In this document: one piece after another, positions 32,725 to 32,848 of the stretch
How the letters are laid out: every line of letters starts with the position of its first letter
Position numbering within the stretch: position 1 is the stretch's first letter
Assembly: GCA_900550865.1 (NCBI GenBank)
Contig: URTM01000029.1
Location: 1 to 32,848 of the forward strand
Length of the DNA: 32,848 bases
Reading direction: 5' to 3'
Origin: an uncultured Dorea sp.
GTDB taxonomy: Bacteria; Bacillota; Clostridia; Lachnospirales; Lachnospiraceae
Notes under the pieces: generated by a model
The model's database searches: none
What the model saw: only the letters and a program-made list of their open reading frames with translations
What the model was told of the DNA's origin: nothing
Program-made: the position numbers and the translations under genes

Positions 32725-32848
32725 ATGAGATTATTTATTGCTTTTTTAGTAATTTGTTGCGTGGGTTGTTCTCAATCATCACGTTATCAATTTAGTCTGA
32801 AAGGAAACATCGAGGGTGTGAAATATGGTACCGTTTTCTTGATGACTC
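32725..32848 (+). CDS. Lipoprotein, DUF4369-like N-terminus, cut by window edge
   Basis: A frame of 41 codons runs off the right edge. It has a short lipoprotein signal (MRLFIAFLVICCVGC, with the lipidated Cys at 15 followed by Ser) and then FSLKGNIEGVKYGTVFLM. This resembles the first strand of DUF4369 domains at the N-terminus of Bacteroidota TlpA/AhpC-type thioredoxin-like lipoproteins. Such an N-terminus is unexpected in a Lachnospiraceae genome and supports a foreign origin for the right edge of the window. The start ATG has no clear Shine-Dalgarno, which is also usual in Bacteroidota. Confidence 0.6.
   Translation, partial: MRLFIAFLVICCVGCSQSSRYQFSLKGNIEGVKYGTVFLMT

Noticed and set aside
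1..32848. tRNA or rRNA genes
   Set aside because: No cloverleaf with a GTTCGAATC-type arm or rRNA-like conserved stretch was seen on either strand.

Overview
The window looks like a chromosomal segment from a gut Lachnospiraceae-type member of the Bacillota (Clostridia). The evidence is moderately AT-rich DNA, strong AGGAGG ribosome binding sites with GTG and TTG starts, and several families typical of that group: DUF5702, DUF6382, DUF6147, DUF4367, a TIGR03905 TSCPD protein, a beta-propeller protein paired with an ECF sigma factor, and a short Orn/Lys/Arg decarboxylase. The last ~0.6 kb does not fit. Codon use shifts inside the final large ORF, and a Bacteroidota-style lipoprotein start follows it. 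I read this as a probable assembly chimera, or less likely a transfer boundary.

Region by region. 1-3713 is the right part of a Tn554/RIT-like mobile element: two tyrosine recombinases (the first cut by the window edge), two tandem TnpC-like DUF6262 proteins and a terminator hairpin. It abuts the 3' half of a type IVb (Flp) pilin gene, so it appears to have landed in a tad pilus locus. 3863-7819 is the remaining 3' part of that locus: DUF5702, a TadE-like pseudopilin with Cys/His modules, the prepilin peptidase TadV, a second TadE-like protein and DUF6382. 7980-13886 is mixed housekeeping: rhomboid protease, a soluble histidine kinase, HIT protein, a sigma-70-family protein, murG, DUF4367, DUF6147 and TSCPD.

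14098-21628 is mostly a tightly packed same-strand run: mtnN, a membrane protein, Orn/Lys/Arg decarboxylase, a guanylate-kinase-like enzyme, holB, ricT, trmN and rsmI. From the decarboxylase on it parallels the Bacillus yaaO-tmk-holB-yaaT-yabB-yabC order, with a guanylate-kinase-like protein in the tmk slot. 21800-26592 carries an orphan MsmK/UgpC-type sugar ABC ATPase, a CdaR/PucR-type regulator and an aconitase-family hydratase. 26837-29293 is an ECF sigma factor followed by a membrane-anchored beta-propeller protein. 29396-29962 is bioY on the minus strand, with a near-consensus promoter and an unusual translation start.

30103-31230 has no recognisable gene. It does contain a consensus promoter, a 28-codon ORF with a perfect Shine-Dalgarno and a strong terminator, so it looks like an orphan ~0.8 kb transcription unit. 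The window closes with a TPR/acidic-linker protein whose C-terminus appears foreign, and a truncated lipoprotein gene.

The observations most worth following are the transposon/pilin junction near 3714, the orphan small-ORF transcription unit at 30224-31047, the composition break at about 32170-32290, the atypical start and upstream repeats of bioY, and the NMP-kinase swap at 17485. All identifications rest on motif recognition by eye; no database search was run.
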